A stretch of DNA of 40,846 bases, from positions 1 through 40,846 of the forward strand of contig JAHDEM010000021.1 of assembly GCA_020628895.1 (NCBI GenBank), written 5' to 3'. The position numbers and the translations under genes are program-made. The stretch comes from Candidatus Endobugula sp. (GTDB taxonomy: Bacteria; Pseudomonadota; Gammaproteobacteria; Pseudomonadales; Cellvibrionaceae). Positions 16,152-24,744 of this stretch are shown here, one piece after another. The first letter of the stretch is position 1; every line of letters begins with the position of its first letter. The notes below the pieces were generated by a model. That model saw only the letters and a program-made list of their open reading frames with translations, had not been told where the DNA came from and ran no database searches.

Positions 16152-16174
16152 ATAAATGACTAATCGTCATTTAT
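16152..16174. promoter_or_regulatory. Perfect inverted repeat upstream of an SRPBCC gene
   Basis: ATAAATGAC (16152-16160) and GTCATTTAT (16166-16174) form a perfect 9-bp inverted repeat with a 5-base centre. It lies 35 bases before the SRPBCC start and just before an AAGGA site. It could be an operator or a leader hairpin. Confidence 0.5.
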
Positions 16175-16187
16175 AAGGAAGCGACAT

Positions 16188-16271
16188 ATGCAAACCACAA
16201 GGGGCTGCCATGAGTACACTGAGTCAAAGCGATTGCCAGAATTACCAAAGAAGTATCCAAGTCACTGCTAA
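16188..16271 (+). CDS. Possible 27-codon upstream ORF
   Basis: ATG at 16188 is preceded at good spacing by TAAGGAAG. The frame runs 27 codons (MQTTRGCHEYTES...) and stops at 16271, overlapping the SRPBCC start at 16210 in another frame. No homology is recognised. It may be a regulatory upstream ORF or chance. Confidence 0.25.
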   Translation: MQTTRGCHEYTESKRLPELPKKYPSHC

Positions 16272-16686
16272 TACAGATCAAGCTTATGCCGCCCTCACTC
16301 ATGGCATCGAACACTGGTGGACAGTACCGGATAAACCTATCCATCAAGTAGGAGATCAGGCAAAGTTTACCTTTCCGCCGGGGTTATCTTATTGGACATT
16401 CGAAGCAACCGAGCTAGTAACCAGTAGCAAAGTAGAGCTCACCTGTGTTGGCGCTTTACATATACATCAAGGGCAGCCAAAAGCCATTGAGACAGAATGG
16501 CTAGATACAAAAGCGGTATTTATTATTGAGCCGAATACACACGGTTGTACCATTCACTTTACGCATATTGGATTACAACCTAGCTTATTGTGCTATGACA
16601 TTTGTAGAGAAGGTTGGGACTTTTTCTTTTTGGATAGTTTACAAACGTATTTAGACACAGGTACAGGCAAGCCTCATCGAGCCTAG
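16210..16686 (+). CDS. SRPBCC/AHSA1-like domain protein
   Basis: A 158-residue START-like protein. The N-terminal strand and helix YQRSIQVTANTDQAYAALTH, then IEHWWTVPDKPIHQVGDQAK and the late GWDFFFLDSLQTYLDTG match the AHSA1 branch of SRPBCC proteins. An AAGGGG site precedes ATG 16210. Function unknown; members often bind hydrophobic small molecules. A 10-bp stem hairpin lies 10 bases after the stop. Confidence 0.8.
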   Translation: MSTLSQSDCQNYQRSIQVTANTDQAYAALTHGIEHWWTVPDKPIHQVGDQAKFTFPPGLSYWTFEATELVTSSKVELTCVGALHIHQGQPKAIETEWLDTKAVFIIEPNTHGCTIHFTHIGLQPSLLCYDICREGWDFFFLDSLQTYLDTGTGKPHRA

Positions 16687-16695
16687 GCGTTAGTC

Positions 16696-16724
16696 ATACT
16701 ATTGCCACGATGCAGCAATAGTAT
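16696..16724. terminator. Perfect 10-bp stem-loop after the SRPBCC gene
   Basis: ATACTATTGC (16696-16705) and GCAATAGTAT (16715-16724) form a perfect stem with a 9-base loop immediately after the SRPBCC stop. No T run follows, so it is either a weak or factor-assisted terminator or a 3' stabilising structure. Confidence 0.45.
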
Positions 16725-16805
16725 TAACCGCGACACAAAAATAATCGCATTTTATATACACATCGATTAACACTGATTAATCATCAGAAAGGATATTAAC
16801 TGGTA

Positions 16806-17732
16806 ATGAGTGACATCATCTCTATCGACAACCTGAGCAAAGTTTATGACTCCGGATTTGTCGCTTTAAAAAATATCAACCTGTCCATTAAGCGCAGTGA
16901 AATCATTGCTCTTTTAGGTCCAAATGGCGCAGGTAAAACTACTTTAATTTCGACCATTTGTGGCATCGTTACACCCTCTTCGGGGCAAGTCATTGTTGAT
17001 GGCTACAACATTAGCAAAGACTATCGCGAAACTCGTTCGCGCATCGGTTTAGTGCCACAAGAACTCACAACCGATGCATTTGAAACGGTATTTAATACGG
17101 TAAGTTTTAGCCGCGGTTTGTTCGGCAAAGCACCCAACCCGGAATTAATTGAAAAGATACTCAAAGACTTATCGCTTTGGGATAAAAAAGACAGCATGAT
17201 CATGGCCTTATCCGGAGGGATGAAACGGCGGGTAATGATTGCCAAAGCATTATCTCATGAACCGGAGATTCTTTTTCTTGATGAACCAACGGCAGGCGTA
17301 GATGTAGAACTCAGAAAAGATATGTGGCAAGTGATTAACACCCTGCGTGAATCTGGCGTTACTATTATTTTAACCACGCACTATATCGAAGAAGCCGAAG
17401 AAATTGCCGATCGTATTGGCATTATTAACAGCGGCGAAATCATGTTGGTTGAAGATAAAAAAACCTTAATGCAAAAACTTGGCAAGAAACAAGTAATTTT
17501 ACAATTGCGCAATACGATTACATCTATACCGGATGAACTATCGGCTTACGATTTACATTTATCCGATGATGGCGCGCAATTAACTTATACCTTTGATGCC
17601 CAAGGTGAACACTTAGGTGTGACAGGGCTATTGGATGAACTGAAGCTACAAGGCATTCGCTTTAAAGATATTGACACCAAACAAAGTTCTCTAGAAGAGA
17701 TTTTTGTTGAGCTAGTGAGAGATGAAAAATGA
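16806..17732 (+). CDS. ABC-2 type exporter ATPase (YadG-like)
   Basis: A 308-residue ATPase. It has Walker [10 protein letters not shown] near residue 38, signature LSGGMKRR, Walker [13 protein letters not shown] and the switch [20 protein letters not shown], all typical of the DrrA/YadG group. The C-terminal 90 residues form the usual accessory domain of this group. The permease gene overlaps its stop by four bases (ATGA at 17729-17732). The substrate is unknown; related pairs export drugs, lipids or polysaccharide. Confidence 0.92.
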   Translation: MSDIISIDNLSKVYDSGFVALKNINLSIKRSEIIALLGPNGAGKTTLISTICGIVTPSSGQVIVDGYNISKDYRETRSRIGLVPQELTTDAFETVFNTVSFSRGLFGKAPNPELIEKILKDLSLWDKKDSMIMALSGGMKRRVMIAKALSHEPEILFLDEPTAGVDVELRKDMWQVINTLRESGVTIILTTHYIEEAEEIADRIGIINSGEIMLVEDKKTLMQKLGKKQVILQLRNTITSIPDELSAYDLHLSDDGAQLTYTFDAQGEHLGVTGLLDELKLQGIRFKDIDTKQSSLEEIFVELVRDEK

Positions 17733-18490
17733 ATTTTTACGCTATTAAATCTATTTATATTTTTGAGATGTCACGCACTTGGCGCACACTCACTCAAAGT
17801 ATTGTTTCGCCAATACTATCTACTTGCCTATACTTTATTGTCTTTGGATCTGCCATTGGTTCGCGTATTCAAGAAATTGATGGTGTAAGCTATGGTACGT
17901 TTATTGTTCCTGGTTTATTAATGCTATCGATTCTTACGCAAAGCGTTTCCAATGCATCCTTTGGTATTTATTTTCCCAAATTTACCGGCACAATTTATGA
18001 GTTATTATCAGCGCCCGTTTCGATGATAGAGGTAGTTTTAGGTTATGTGGGTGCAGCGGCAACTAAGTCATTAATACTAGGAATTATTATCTTAGCGACT
18101 GCTGGATTTTTTGTCCCATTAGAAATAGCACATCCTTTTTTGATGTTATTTTTCTTAATCCTCACTTGTATTACGTTTAGCTTATTGGGTTTTATTATTG
18201 GCATATGGGCAGATAGTTTTGAAAAGCTACAACTTATCCCGCTATTAGTTATTACCCCGTTAGTGTTTCTTGGAGGTAGTTTTTATTCGGTGGATATGCT
18301 GCCTGAATTTTGGCAACAAGTGACGTTATTTAACCCTGCGCTGTATTTAGTGAGCGGGTTTCGCTGGAGTTTTTTTGAAATTGCCGATGTGGACGTTGGT
18401 ATTAGCATTGGCATGATATTAGTCTTTTTATCATTAGCCATGTTGGTGGTCTGGCGAATTTTTAAAACCGGCTATCAATTGCGCAAATAA
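17729..18490 (+). CDS. ABC-2 type exporter permease (YadH-like)
   Basis: A 253-residue inner-membrane protein of the ABC-2 family with six predicted helices. Family features are the N-terminal [40 protein letters not shown], the ELLSAPVS segment and the late [20 protein letters not shown] followed by [13 protein letters not shown]. It is translationally coupled to the ATPase and together they form a homodimeric two-gene exporter. Confidence 0.92.
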   Translation: MNFYAIKSIYIFEMSRTWRTLTQSIVSPILSTCLYFIVFGSAIGSRIQEIDGVSYGTFIVPGLLMLSILTQSVSNASFGIYFPKFTGTIYELLSAPVSMIEVVLGYVGAAATKSLILGIIILATAGFFVPLEIAHPFLMLFFLILTCITFSLLGFIIGIWADSFEKLQLIPLLVITPLVFLGGSFYSVDMLPEFWQQVTLFNPALYLVSGFRWSFFEIADVDVGISIGMILVFLSLAMLVVWRIFKTGYQLRK

Positions 18491-18514
18491 AAGTTTTTCA
18501 ATATATTTTTGGCT

Positions 18515-18554
18515 AATCATTAACGACTCCTCATTTTGAATGTCGTTAATGATT
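18515..18554. terminator. Bidirectional 13-bp stem-loop between convergent genes
   Basis: AATCATTAACGAC (18515-18527) and GTCGTTAATGATT (18542-18554) form a perfect 13-bp inverted repeat with a 14-base loop. It lies between the ends of the exporter permease and xylulokinase. No clear T run follows on either side, but the place suggests a shared terminator. Confidence 0.6.
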
Positions 18555-18603
18555 TCCATAAAATATTCTATCTTTAAAAAATAGACGACTCAGAAATAAT
18601 TCA

Positions 18604-20082
18604 CTAGAAATATATTTTTTCCAACGCTTGTTTATACAGATGATAAGCTTGCTGATAAGCACTTACGGATTCCGAATTGGGCAATACGGTACTGGTTTTA
18701 TCTAACTTTACATAACGTTCACAGAGCTCTGCCAATGAAACATGATGGGACTGTTCACACCACAAGGCTTGAATAGCTGCTCCTAAAGCACCTGCCTCAC
18801 CAATAGTGGGACAAACCACTGGCTTATCCATTAAATCCGCTATAATTTGTCGCCATAGAAAACTTTTAGAACCGCCACCGATTAAACGAATTTCTTCACT
18901 TTTTACACCTGTGGAGCGCAACAAATCTAAGCCATAACGCAAACCAAAACTGGTACCTTCAATCACTGCGCGGCACATATTAGCGGCATTCATATTTTGC
19001 ATATTTAAACCCACCATTGTGCCCGTTGCTTGCGGCAAAGCAGGCACTCGCTCACCATTTAAAAACGGCAACATGGTAATCCCACCGGCACCAATAGGAG
19101 CACCAGCTGCTTGTTGATTAAATGCGTCTAAATCTAAAGCAAACATTTCCCTCACTTTATTGACGGTTGCCGTTAAATTCATGGTGCAAATCAGTGGCAA
19201 CCAATGATTACTCGACGAGCAAAAAGCCGCTAATAGTGGATTGGGAGTAGAGGGTGGATGTGACGAGCACGCATACACAGCACCAGAGGTTCCCAAGCTC
19301 ATGGTTACAATACCATCTTGAATATTCCCCGTACCAATCGCTCCCATCATATTATCACCACCACCACTGGATACGATGACATTGTTATTAAGACCTAGGA
19401 GTTCAGCAATCTCTTTACGAACGCAGCCTACAGGCTGTTGAGCAGTAATTAATGATGGTAGTGCAGCGGTTAATCGACCAGAGGGATCAATTAAATCTAA
19501 TATTTCTGGCACCCACTGGCGAGTGCGAATATCAAAATAACCGGTGCCAGACGCATCACCGTACTCGGCAACATATTCCCCCGTTAACCAATAATTCAAA
19601 TAATCATGTGGCAATAAAATATGCGCAATCTTTGCAAACGAATCGGGTTCACACTGTCTTAGCCACAATAATTTAGATAAGGTATAACCCGTTTGTAGTA
19701 CAACTCCTAAGCGCTTCAGAGAGCCTTCTTCGCCACCTATCTGTGCCAATAAGTCTGCATTTTGTGGTGCTGTTTGCGTATCGCACCACAGCTTAGCGGG
19801 ACGAATCACCTGACCAGAATTATCCAATACCACCATGCCGTGCTGCTGGCCCGAAACACCAATACCTTTAATAGCAGATGGGTGAATACCTGCTTGTTTA
19901 ATAGCGATGTTATAACTCGCCACTAAAGCATCCACCCACCACTGGGGGTCTTGTTCTCGGCATCCATTGTCATGGCTAACTAGATCGTGAGCATGATAAC
20001 CTTCACCAATAATTATCGCTTTTTCGGGATCAAGGATAACCGCCTTAGTACCTTGAGTACCGCAATCAACGCCTACATACAT
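18604..20082 (-). CDS. xylB: Xylulokinase (FGGY family)
   Basis: Cytoplasmic kinase that phosphorylates D-xylulose for the pentose phosphate pathway, 492 residues. The N-terminal phosphate-binding loop is YVGVDCGTQGTKAVIL. GVSGQQHGMVVLD carries the family H-G-M motif, GTGYFDI and VSSGGGDNMMGAIGTG mark the middle, and the C-terminal nucleotide site is IRLIGGGSKSFLWRQIIADL. A GTG at 20094 would add four residues, but it lies inside the AAGGTGG ribosome binding site, so ATG at 20082 (8 bases after it) is the better start. It is divergent from a Gfo/Idh/MocA dehydrogenase. Other FGGY sugars cannot be excluded, but the match to xylulokinases is good. Confidence 0.9.
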   Translation of the reverse strand: MYVGVDCGTQGTKAVILDPEKAIIIGEGYHAHDLVSHDNGCREQDPQWWVDALVASYNIAIKQAGIHPSAIKGIGVSGQQHGMVVLDNSGQVIRPAKLWCDTQTAPQNADLLAQIGGEEGSLKRLGVVLQTGYTLSKLLWLRQCEPDSFAKIAHILLPHDYLNYWLTGEYVAEYGDASGTGYFDIRTRQWVPEILDLIDPSGRLTAALPSLITAQQPVGCVRKEIAELLGLNNNVIVSSGGGDNMMGAIGTGNIQDGIVTMSLGTSGAVYACSSHPPSTPNPLLAAFCSSSNHWLPLICTMNLTATVNKVREMFALDLDAFNQQAAGAPIGAGGITMLPFLNGERVPALPQATGTMVGLNMQNMNAANMCRAVIEGTSFGLRYGLDLLRSTGVKSEEIRLIGGGSKSFLWRQIIADLMDKPVVCPTIGEAGALGAAIQALWCEQSHHVSLAELCERYVKLDKTSTVLPNSESVSAYQQAYHLYKQALEKIYF

Positions 20083-20196
20083 TAGACTCGCCACCTTAGT
20101 GCTTTAATAAAAAACTCTTATTATTTTTTATTCTCAATTTTGCCATAAGCGTATTCAGAATATCCTGTACTTTTTTGCATAATTGCAATTCGAAAT

Positions 20197-20222
20197 AAAA
20201 TTTTAGTTCGTTCCAAAATTTT
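20197..20222. promoter_or_regulatory. Paired AAAATTTT palindromes between xylB and the dehydrogenase gene
   Basis: Two identical 8-bp palindromes AAAATTTT lie at 20197-20204 and 20215-20222, separated by 10 bases (18 bp centre to centre). They sit in the divergent region 20083-20320. They may be operator halves or simply A-tract curvature in an AT-rich promoter region. Confidence 0.3.
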
Positions 20223-20320
20223 GTAGTTCATATTATTTGACACTAAAATATAAAAAATACTAACACCAGCATGATATGATCGCTTATATCATTGTTAAAA
20301 ATCACACTTAGGGGAAATAG

Positions 20321-21319
20321 ATGTTACGTTGGGGAATATTGTCCACAGCCAAAATAGCCGTCGAGCAGGTGATACCCAGTATATTAATGGCTAATAATTC
20401 CATCATCACCGCTATTGCCAGTCGAGACATTAATAAAGCACAAAATATTGCCCAACGTTTTTCGATCCCAGTTGCATACGGAGATTATGAATCACTACTG
20501 GCCAGTCCCGATGTGGATGCTATTTATATTCCCCTGCCAACATCACAACACGTGCAATGGAGCATTAAAGCCGCACAAGCAGGCAAACATGTACTGTGTG
20601 AAAAACCCATTGCACTCAATGCCCAAGAGATTGATGAAATAATGGCTGCTGGCAAGGCCAACAATGTACTTATTTCTGAAGCGTTTATGGTTACATACCA
20701 CCCACAGTGGCATAAAGTACGCGAGCTTATTGCTGCTGGAAGTATTGGCGCGTTAAAAAACGTGCAGTCGTCGTTTACATACTTTAACAAAGACCCCAAT
20801 AATATGCGTAACATCCCTGAGCTAGGTGGTGGCGCACTCCCAGATATTGGTGTTTACCCAATCATTGCAGCACGTTTTTGTAGTGGCCAAGAACCCATAA
20901 GTGTCTCGTCGATTGTTGAATATGATTCCAAGTTCGGTACCGATACTTTTGCCAGCGCCCACCTACGCTTTAATAGCTTTACTATGGCGATGTATGTATC
21001 GACACAATTATCTAATCGGCAAGAAGTGTGTTTTCACGGAGACAAAGGTTGGATCACCGTCGCCGCGCCTTTTAATGCTGGCATTTATAACGACGATGTA
21101 GTGACACAGCATAATGTAGACCATAGCGAAGCCACATATTATCGTTTTCCTAAAGTAAACCAGTATGTTGAGCAAACCGAAGCATTTGCCGCTGCCATTC
21201 TTGATGGACAGATAGAGAACAATGAAACAATATTCTCGCTGGAAGATTCCATTAACAACCAAAAAGTCATCGATGCTATTTACCGCGCAGGAAAGAGCGG
21301 ACAATGGGAAAATGTATAG
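20321..21319 (+). CDS. Gfo/Idh/MocA family NAD(P)-dependent sugar dehydrogenase
   Basis: A 332-residue oxidoreductase. The Rossmann N-terminus is LRWGILSTAKIAVEQVIPSI, unlike the classic GxGxxG but as in the glucose-fructose oxidoreductase / D-xylose dehydrogenase branch. The catalytic-lysine motif is GKHVLCEKPIAL. The C-terminal substrate domain has GGGALPDIGVYPI, whose Asp and nearby residues bind the sugar. AGGGGA precedes ATG 20321. Divergence from xylulokinase suggests a pentose substrate; D-xylose 1-dehydrogenase is a reasonable guess. Confidence 0.85.
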   Translation: MLRWGILSTAKIAVEQVIPSILMANNSIITAIASRDINKAQNIAQRFSIPVAYGDYESLLASPDVDAIYIPLPTSQHVQWSIKAAQAGKHVLCEKPIALNAQEIDEIMAAGKANNVLISEAFMVTYHPQWHKVRELIAAGSIGALKNVQSSFTYFNKDPNNMRNIPELGGGALPDIGVYPIIAARFCSGQEPISVSSIVEYDSKFGTDTFASAHLRFNSFTMAMYVSTQLSNRQEVCFHGDKGWITVAAPFNAGIYNDDVVTQHNVDHSEATYYRFPKVNQYVEQTEAFAAAILDGQIENNETIFSLEDSINNQKVIDAIYRAGKSGQWENV

Positions 21320-21447
21320 GCACTAGTAACTTAGAGGAATATAAAAGATAAGGTATATATCCTAAAAGCTGTTGAGCAAGCCATAAAAATCAATGACGAA
21401 ATGACTTAGCCCAACAAAAGTATAATTATTCAGTTAAATTAATATTT

Positions 21448-21801
21448 CTAATGGCTAATCATCCAAGGACGCATAGAAGGAAACATTTTCTCTCCTTTGG
21501 CGGTATACATCAGATTAGACTTACCAACTTTTTTAGCGCTACAACCACAGCCTTTTGCATGTTGGTCATCCTCTTCACGACGAGCTTTAGTTGAGTATGC
21601 TGGCTCGTGTTGGTTGCGCTCATTGGTTTCTTCTGCTTTGCGCTTATTAGGCGACATATCCAAAATTTCTGGTGCAATACGAATAATCCTGGCACTAGGG
21701 CTGCCACAAACAGGGCAGTTAACTGGTTTATCCGATTCAGCCATGGTTGCTAAACCATAAAATACGCCGTGATCTTTGCATTTGTAGTCATAAACAGGCA
21801 T
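21448..21801 (-). CDS. fmdB: FmdB-type zinc ribbon protein
   Basis: A 117-residue protein with the FmdB/CxxC_CxxC_SSSS N-terminal ribbon: MPVYDYKCKDHG with one C-x-x-H-like knuckle (C8, H11) and CPVCGSPSARII for the second pair. A charged middle (KRKAEETNERNQHEPAYSTK) and a second Cys cluster GCGCSA follow. In Methylophilus, fmdB lies beside formamidase and was described as regulatory. It is the last gene of the urt-fmd set, 154 bases after fmdA with a structured gap. Confidence 0.88.
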   Translation of the reverse strand: MPVYDYKCKDHGVFYGLATMAESDKPVNCPVCGSPSARIIRIAPEILDMSPNKRKAEETNERNQHEPAYSTKARREEDDQHAKGCGCSAKKVGKSNLMYTAKGEKMFPSMRPWMISH

Positions 21802-21871
21802 AGGAACTCCTTATTAAGGGTAGACTTAAAGAGATAAAACCCTTTAGGTTTTTATTTATTGTAAAAAATAA

Positions 21872-21944
21872 GCGCTGCTTTATTTGGCATGATTTCTATT
21901 TAAAGGCTTAACGCCTTATAAAGAATAATTAAATAAAACAGCGC
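21872..21944. promoter_or_regulatory. Long imperfect stem with inner hairpin between fmdA and fmdB
   Basis: GCGCTGCTTTATTT (21872-21885) pairs with AAATAAAACAGCGC (21931-21944), 13 of 14 positions matching. The enclosed 45 bases contain a smaller stem AAGGC-TTAAC-GCCTT (21903-21917). The structure fills most of the fmdA-fmdB gap and may attenuate or process the transcript before fmdB. Confidence 0.5.
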
Positions 21945-21955
21945 CAAAAAGCACC

Positions 21956-23185
21956 TTATAAATCCGGTGCTAGCGGTACATCGACGGAACCATCTAATTC
22001 TTTCTTTGGACCTTCGCTATTGGGGTTTACATCAAATTCGAAGATATCCGTAGGCAACCATAAGGTGGCGCAGGCATTAGGAATATCCACCACTCCACTG
22101 ATGTGCCCTTGTACTGGCGCTGTACCTAAAATCGCATATGCTTGAGCACGAGAATAACCAAACTTTTCTAAATAATTAATCGCATTTAAACACGCTTGGC
22201 GATAGGCAATATGTACATCGAGATAATGTTGTTTGCCGCCTTCGTCAACAGAAATACCTTCAAAGATCAGATAATCATCATACTTAGGGGTAATGGGGCT
22301 AGGTTTAAAGATAGGGTTTTTAACGCCGTATTTTCGCATACCGTCTTTAACCAAGTTAACACGTAAGTGTATCCACCCTGCCATTTCAATGGCACCGCAG
22401 AAGGTAATCTCACCGTCACCTTGACTAAAATGTAAATCGCCCACGGATAAACCGCCGCCGTCAACATACACGGGGAAATAAATTTTTGAACCCCGCGATA
22501 AGTCTTTAATATCACAGTTACCACCATGTTCACGTGGTGGTACTGTACGAGCGCCTTCTGCAGCAGCAGCAGCTTTTTCATCCCCTTCCATAGTTCCCAT
22601 ATGCGCGGTATCGGCATAAGGCAATGTCGCTAATGCTGGTGTTCTATCGGGTTCTGTATCGTAAAGTTCTTGTTCACGACTATTCCACTCATCTAATAGT
22701 TCTTGTGATGGTAGGCAACCAATTAAACCCGGATGAATCAAACCTGCATATTCCACACCAGGAACATGACGTGATTTGGTGAACATGCCATTAATATCCC
22801 AGATAGATTTTTGTGCTTCAGGGAAATGGTCTGTTAAAAAACCGCCGCCATTTTGTTTAGAGAAGAAACCGTTAAATCCCCACAGGCTCTCGTCAAAAGT
22901 ACCTATATCTAAAATATCCACTTCCAGCAAATCACCAGGTTCTGCACCTTCCACACCCACAGGGCCAGACAGAAAATGCACCTGACTTAAATCTACATCA
23001 CGTACATCAGCAGCATCATCGTTATTGTGAATTTGTCCGCCCGTCCAGTCGTAACATTCAATTTTAAAATCATCTCCTGGCTTTACAGTCACCGCCATAG
23101 GAATATCGGGATGCCAGCGATTGTGAATTTTCTCATTCGTATAAGGCGATTCATTTAGGTTTATTTTAATTACTGTTTCAGTCAT
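21956..23185 (-). CDS. fmdA: Formamidase / acetamidase
   Basis: Cytoplasmic amidohydrolase of the acetamidase/formamidase family that splits formamide (or another short aliphatic amide) to ammonia and the acid. At 409 residues it matches the usual length. Family landmarks include NRWHPDIPMAVTVKPGDDFK, ECYDWTGGQIHNNDDAADVR, GPVGVEGAEPGDLLEVDILD, PREHGGNCDIKDLSRGSKIY and GLSVGDLHFSQGDGEITFCG, followed by EMAG. It lies 55 bases after urtE in the same orientation, with no urease gene nearby. Hence formamide rather than urea is the better guess for the substrate of the whole locus. Confidence 0.95.
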   Translation of the reverse strand: MTETVIKINLNESPYTNEKIHNRWHPDIPMAVTVKPGDDFKIECYDWTGGQIHNNDDAADVRDVDLSQVHFLSGPVGVEGAEPGDLLEVDILDIGTFDESLWGFNGFFSKQNGGGFLTDHFPEAQKSIWDINGMFTKSRHVPGVEYAGLIHPGLIGCLPSQELLDEWNSREQELYDTEPDRTPALATLPYADTAHMGTMEGDEKAAAAAEGARTVPPREHGGNCDIKDLSRGSKIYFPVYVDGGGLSVGDLHFSQGDGEITFCGAIEMAGWIHLRVNLVKDGMRKYGVKNPIFKPSPITPKYDDYLIFEGISVDEGGKQHYLDVHIAYRQACLNAINYLEKFGYSRAQAYAILGTAPVQGHISGVVDIPNACATLWLPTDIFEFDVNPNSEGPKKELDGSVDVPLAPDL

Positions 23186-23240
23186 AGTCTGCTCCTACGG
23201 TTAATATTTGCCATATTATTTTTGGGTTAACGATTAAAAA

Positions 23241-23930
23241 CTATACGGAGAGATATTTTTTAATGTGTTCTGTGTCTACATCATCTCGTAAGCCTTCATG
23301 AATAAAATTACCTTTATCTATAACAATAATTCGGTCAGCAACGGCCATGGTAAAACTCAGCACTTGCTCTGAAACAATAATGGTAATATCACGAATTTTT
23401 TTAATTTCATTAAGCACATTGGCAATATCCTTAATGATAGATGGTTGAATACCTTCAGTTGGTTCATCCAGCAATAACACTTTAGGGTTAGTCACTAACG
23501 CACGCGCAATAGCAAGTTGCTGCTGTTGTCCGCCGGATAAATTACCGCCTTTACGATGCCGCATTTCTTGTAATACAGGAAAGAGTGCATAAATTTCGTC
23601 GGGGACTTGTTTGGTTTTTGATACCCCCATACCCGTTTCAATATTTTCTTGCACTGTTAGGTTAGGAAAAATCATGCGTCCCTGAGGCACATAGGCGATG
23701 CCGTTTTCAACACGCTGATAACTTTCGCTGTCGCTCACGTCTACACCATCTACACTGATAACCCCATCACTAGAAGGTAAAACACCAATTAAGGATTTAA
23801 ATAAAGTCGTTTTACCCATTCCGTTACGTCCCATAATGGCAAGGGTTTCATTTTTTTTGACGGAAAAATCAAGACCGTGAATCACTTCACTTTGTCCGTA
23901 ACACACTTTTAAATTTGATACATCCAACAT
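23241..23930 (-). CDS. urtE: Urea/amide ABC transporter ATPase UrtE
   Basis: A 229-residue LivF-type ATPase. It has Walker A GRNGMGKTT near residue 34 (the variant GMGKTT is characteristic of UrtE), YVPQGRMIFPNLTVQENIET, signature NLSGGQQQQLAIARAL and Walker B VLLLDEPTEGIQPSI. The Q-rich signature and EGIQPSII are also UrtE-like. A AGGTGA site precedes the ATG. It is one of two ATPases of the importer. Confidence 0.95.
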   Translation of the reverse strand: MLDVSNLKVCYGQSEVIHGLDFSVKKNETLAIMGRNGMGKTTLFKSLIGVLPSSDGVISVDGVDVSDSESYQRVENGIAYVPQGRMIFPNLTVQENIETGMGVSKTKQVPDEIYALFPVLQEMRHRKGGNLSGGQQQQLAIARALVTNPKVLLLDEPTEGIQPSIIKDIANVLNEIKKIRDITIIVSEQVLSFTMAVADRIIVIDKGNFIHEGLRDDVDTEHIKKYLSV

Positions 23931-23994
23931 AATGTCACCTAAAAATTGTTGTTAATCCTATATCGAACATTGACTGCGTTCGAATTAAAAAGGG

Positions 23995-24744
23995 TTAATG
24001 ACCTAAATACACCTCTACTACTTTAGGATCTTTTTGTACGGTTTCCATATCACCAGCCGCAAGAATCTTACCTTGGTGCAATACCGTTACCTTATGTGCT
24101 ATACGCTCAACAAACTCCATATCATGTTCAATCACTAGCACTGATCGCCCTTGACAAATTTTATTCAGTAGCTCTGCAGTTTGTTCACGCTCTTTTACAC
24201 TCATACCGGCAACAGGTTCGTCTAACATGAGTAGCTGAGGGTCTTGTATGAGTAACATGCCAATCTCTAACCACTGTTTTTGTCCATGGCTTAATACACC
24301 AGCTTCTGTATGCATTTCTTCATCCAACATAATTTGTTGGGCGATATCGTAAATTTTTTCCATAACGGCTTGGTCGCGCTTAAACAACAAAGAACCAAAA
24401 ACTCCCCTACCTCTAGGGTATGAGACTTCTAGATTTTCTAATACGGTAAGGTTTTCATAGATAGAAGGTGTCTGAAATTTTCGTCCTACACCTTCACGTA
24501 CAATGGCATGCTCTGAAAGTTTAGTGAGTTCCTTATTTAAAAATTTAATACTGCCAGAGGTGGATTTTGTCTTACCACAAATTAAATCTAGGACAGTCGT
24601 TTTACCCGCACCATTAGGACCTATCACTACGTGCAATTCATTTTTATCTAGATAAAAATTTAAGTTGTCTACGGCTTTAAAGCCGTCAAAAGAGACCGTT
24701 AAATCTTCTATCGCTAAGGTGTAATCAGTATTATTGGTTAACAT
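23995..24744 (-). CDS. urtD: Urea/amide ABC transporter ATPase UrtD
   Basis: A 249-residue LivG-type ATPase with Walker [39 protein letters not shown], a variant signature LSHGQKQWLEIGM and Walker B LLMLDEPVAGMS. The LSHGQKQWLEI form is the usual UrtD signature. Its ATG overlaps the urtC stop by one base (TAATG). Confidence 0.95.
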   Translation of the reverse strand: MLTNNTDYTLAIEDLTVSFDGFKAVDNLNFYLDKNELHVVIGPNGAGKTTVLDLICGKTKSTSGSIKFLNKELTKLSEHAIVREGVGRKFQTPSIYENLTVLENLEVSYPRGRGVFGSLLFKRDQAVMEKIYDIAQQIMLDEEMHTEAGVLSHGQKQWLEIGMLLIQDPQLLMLDEPVAGMSVKEREQTAELLNKICQGRSVLVIEHDMEFVERIAHKVTVLHQGKILAAGDMETVQKDPKVVEVYLGH

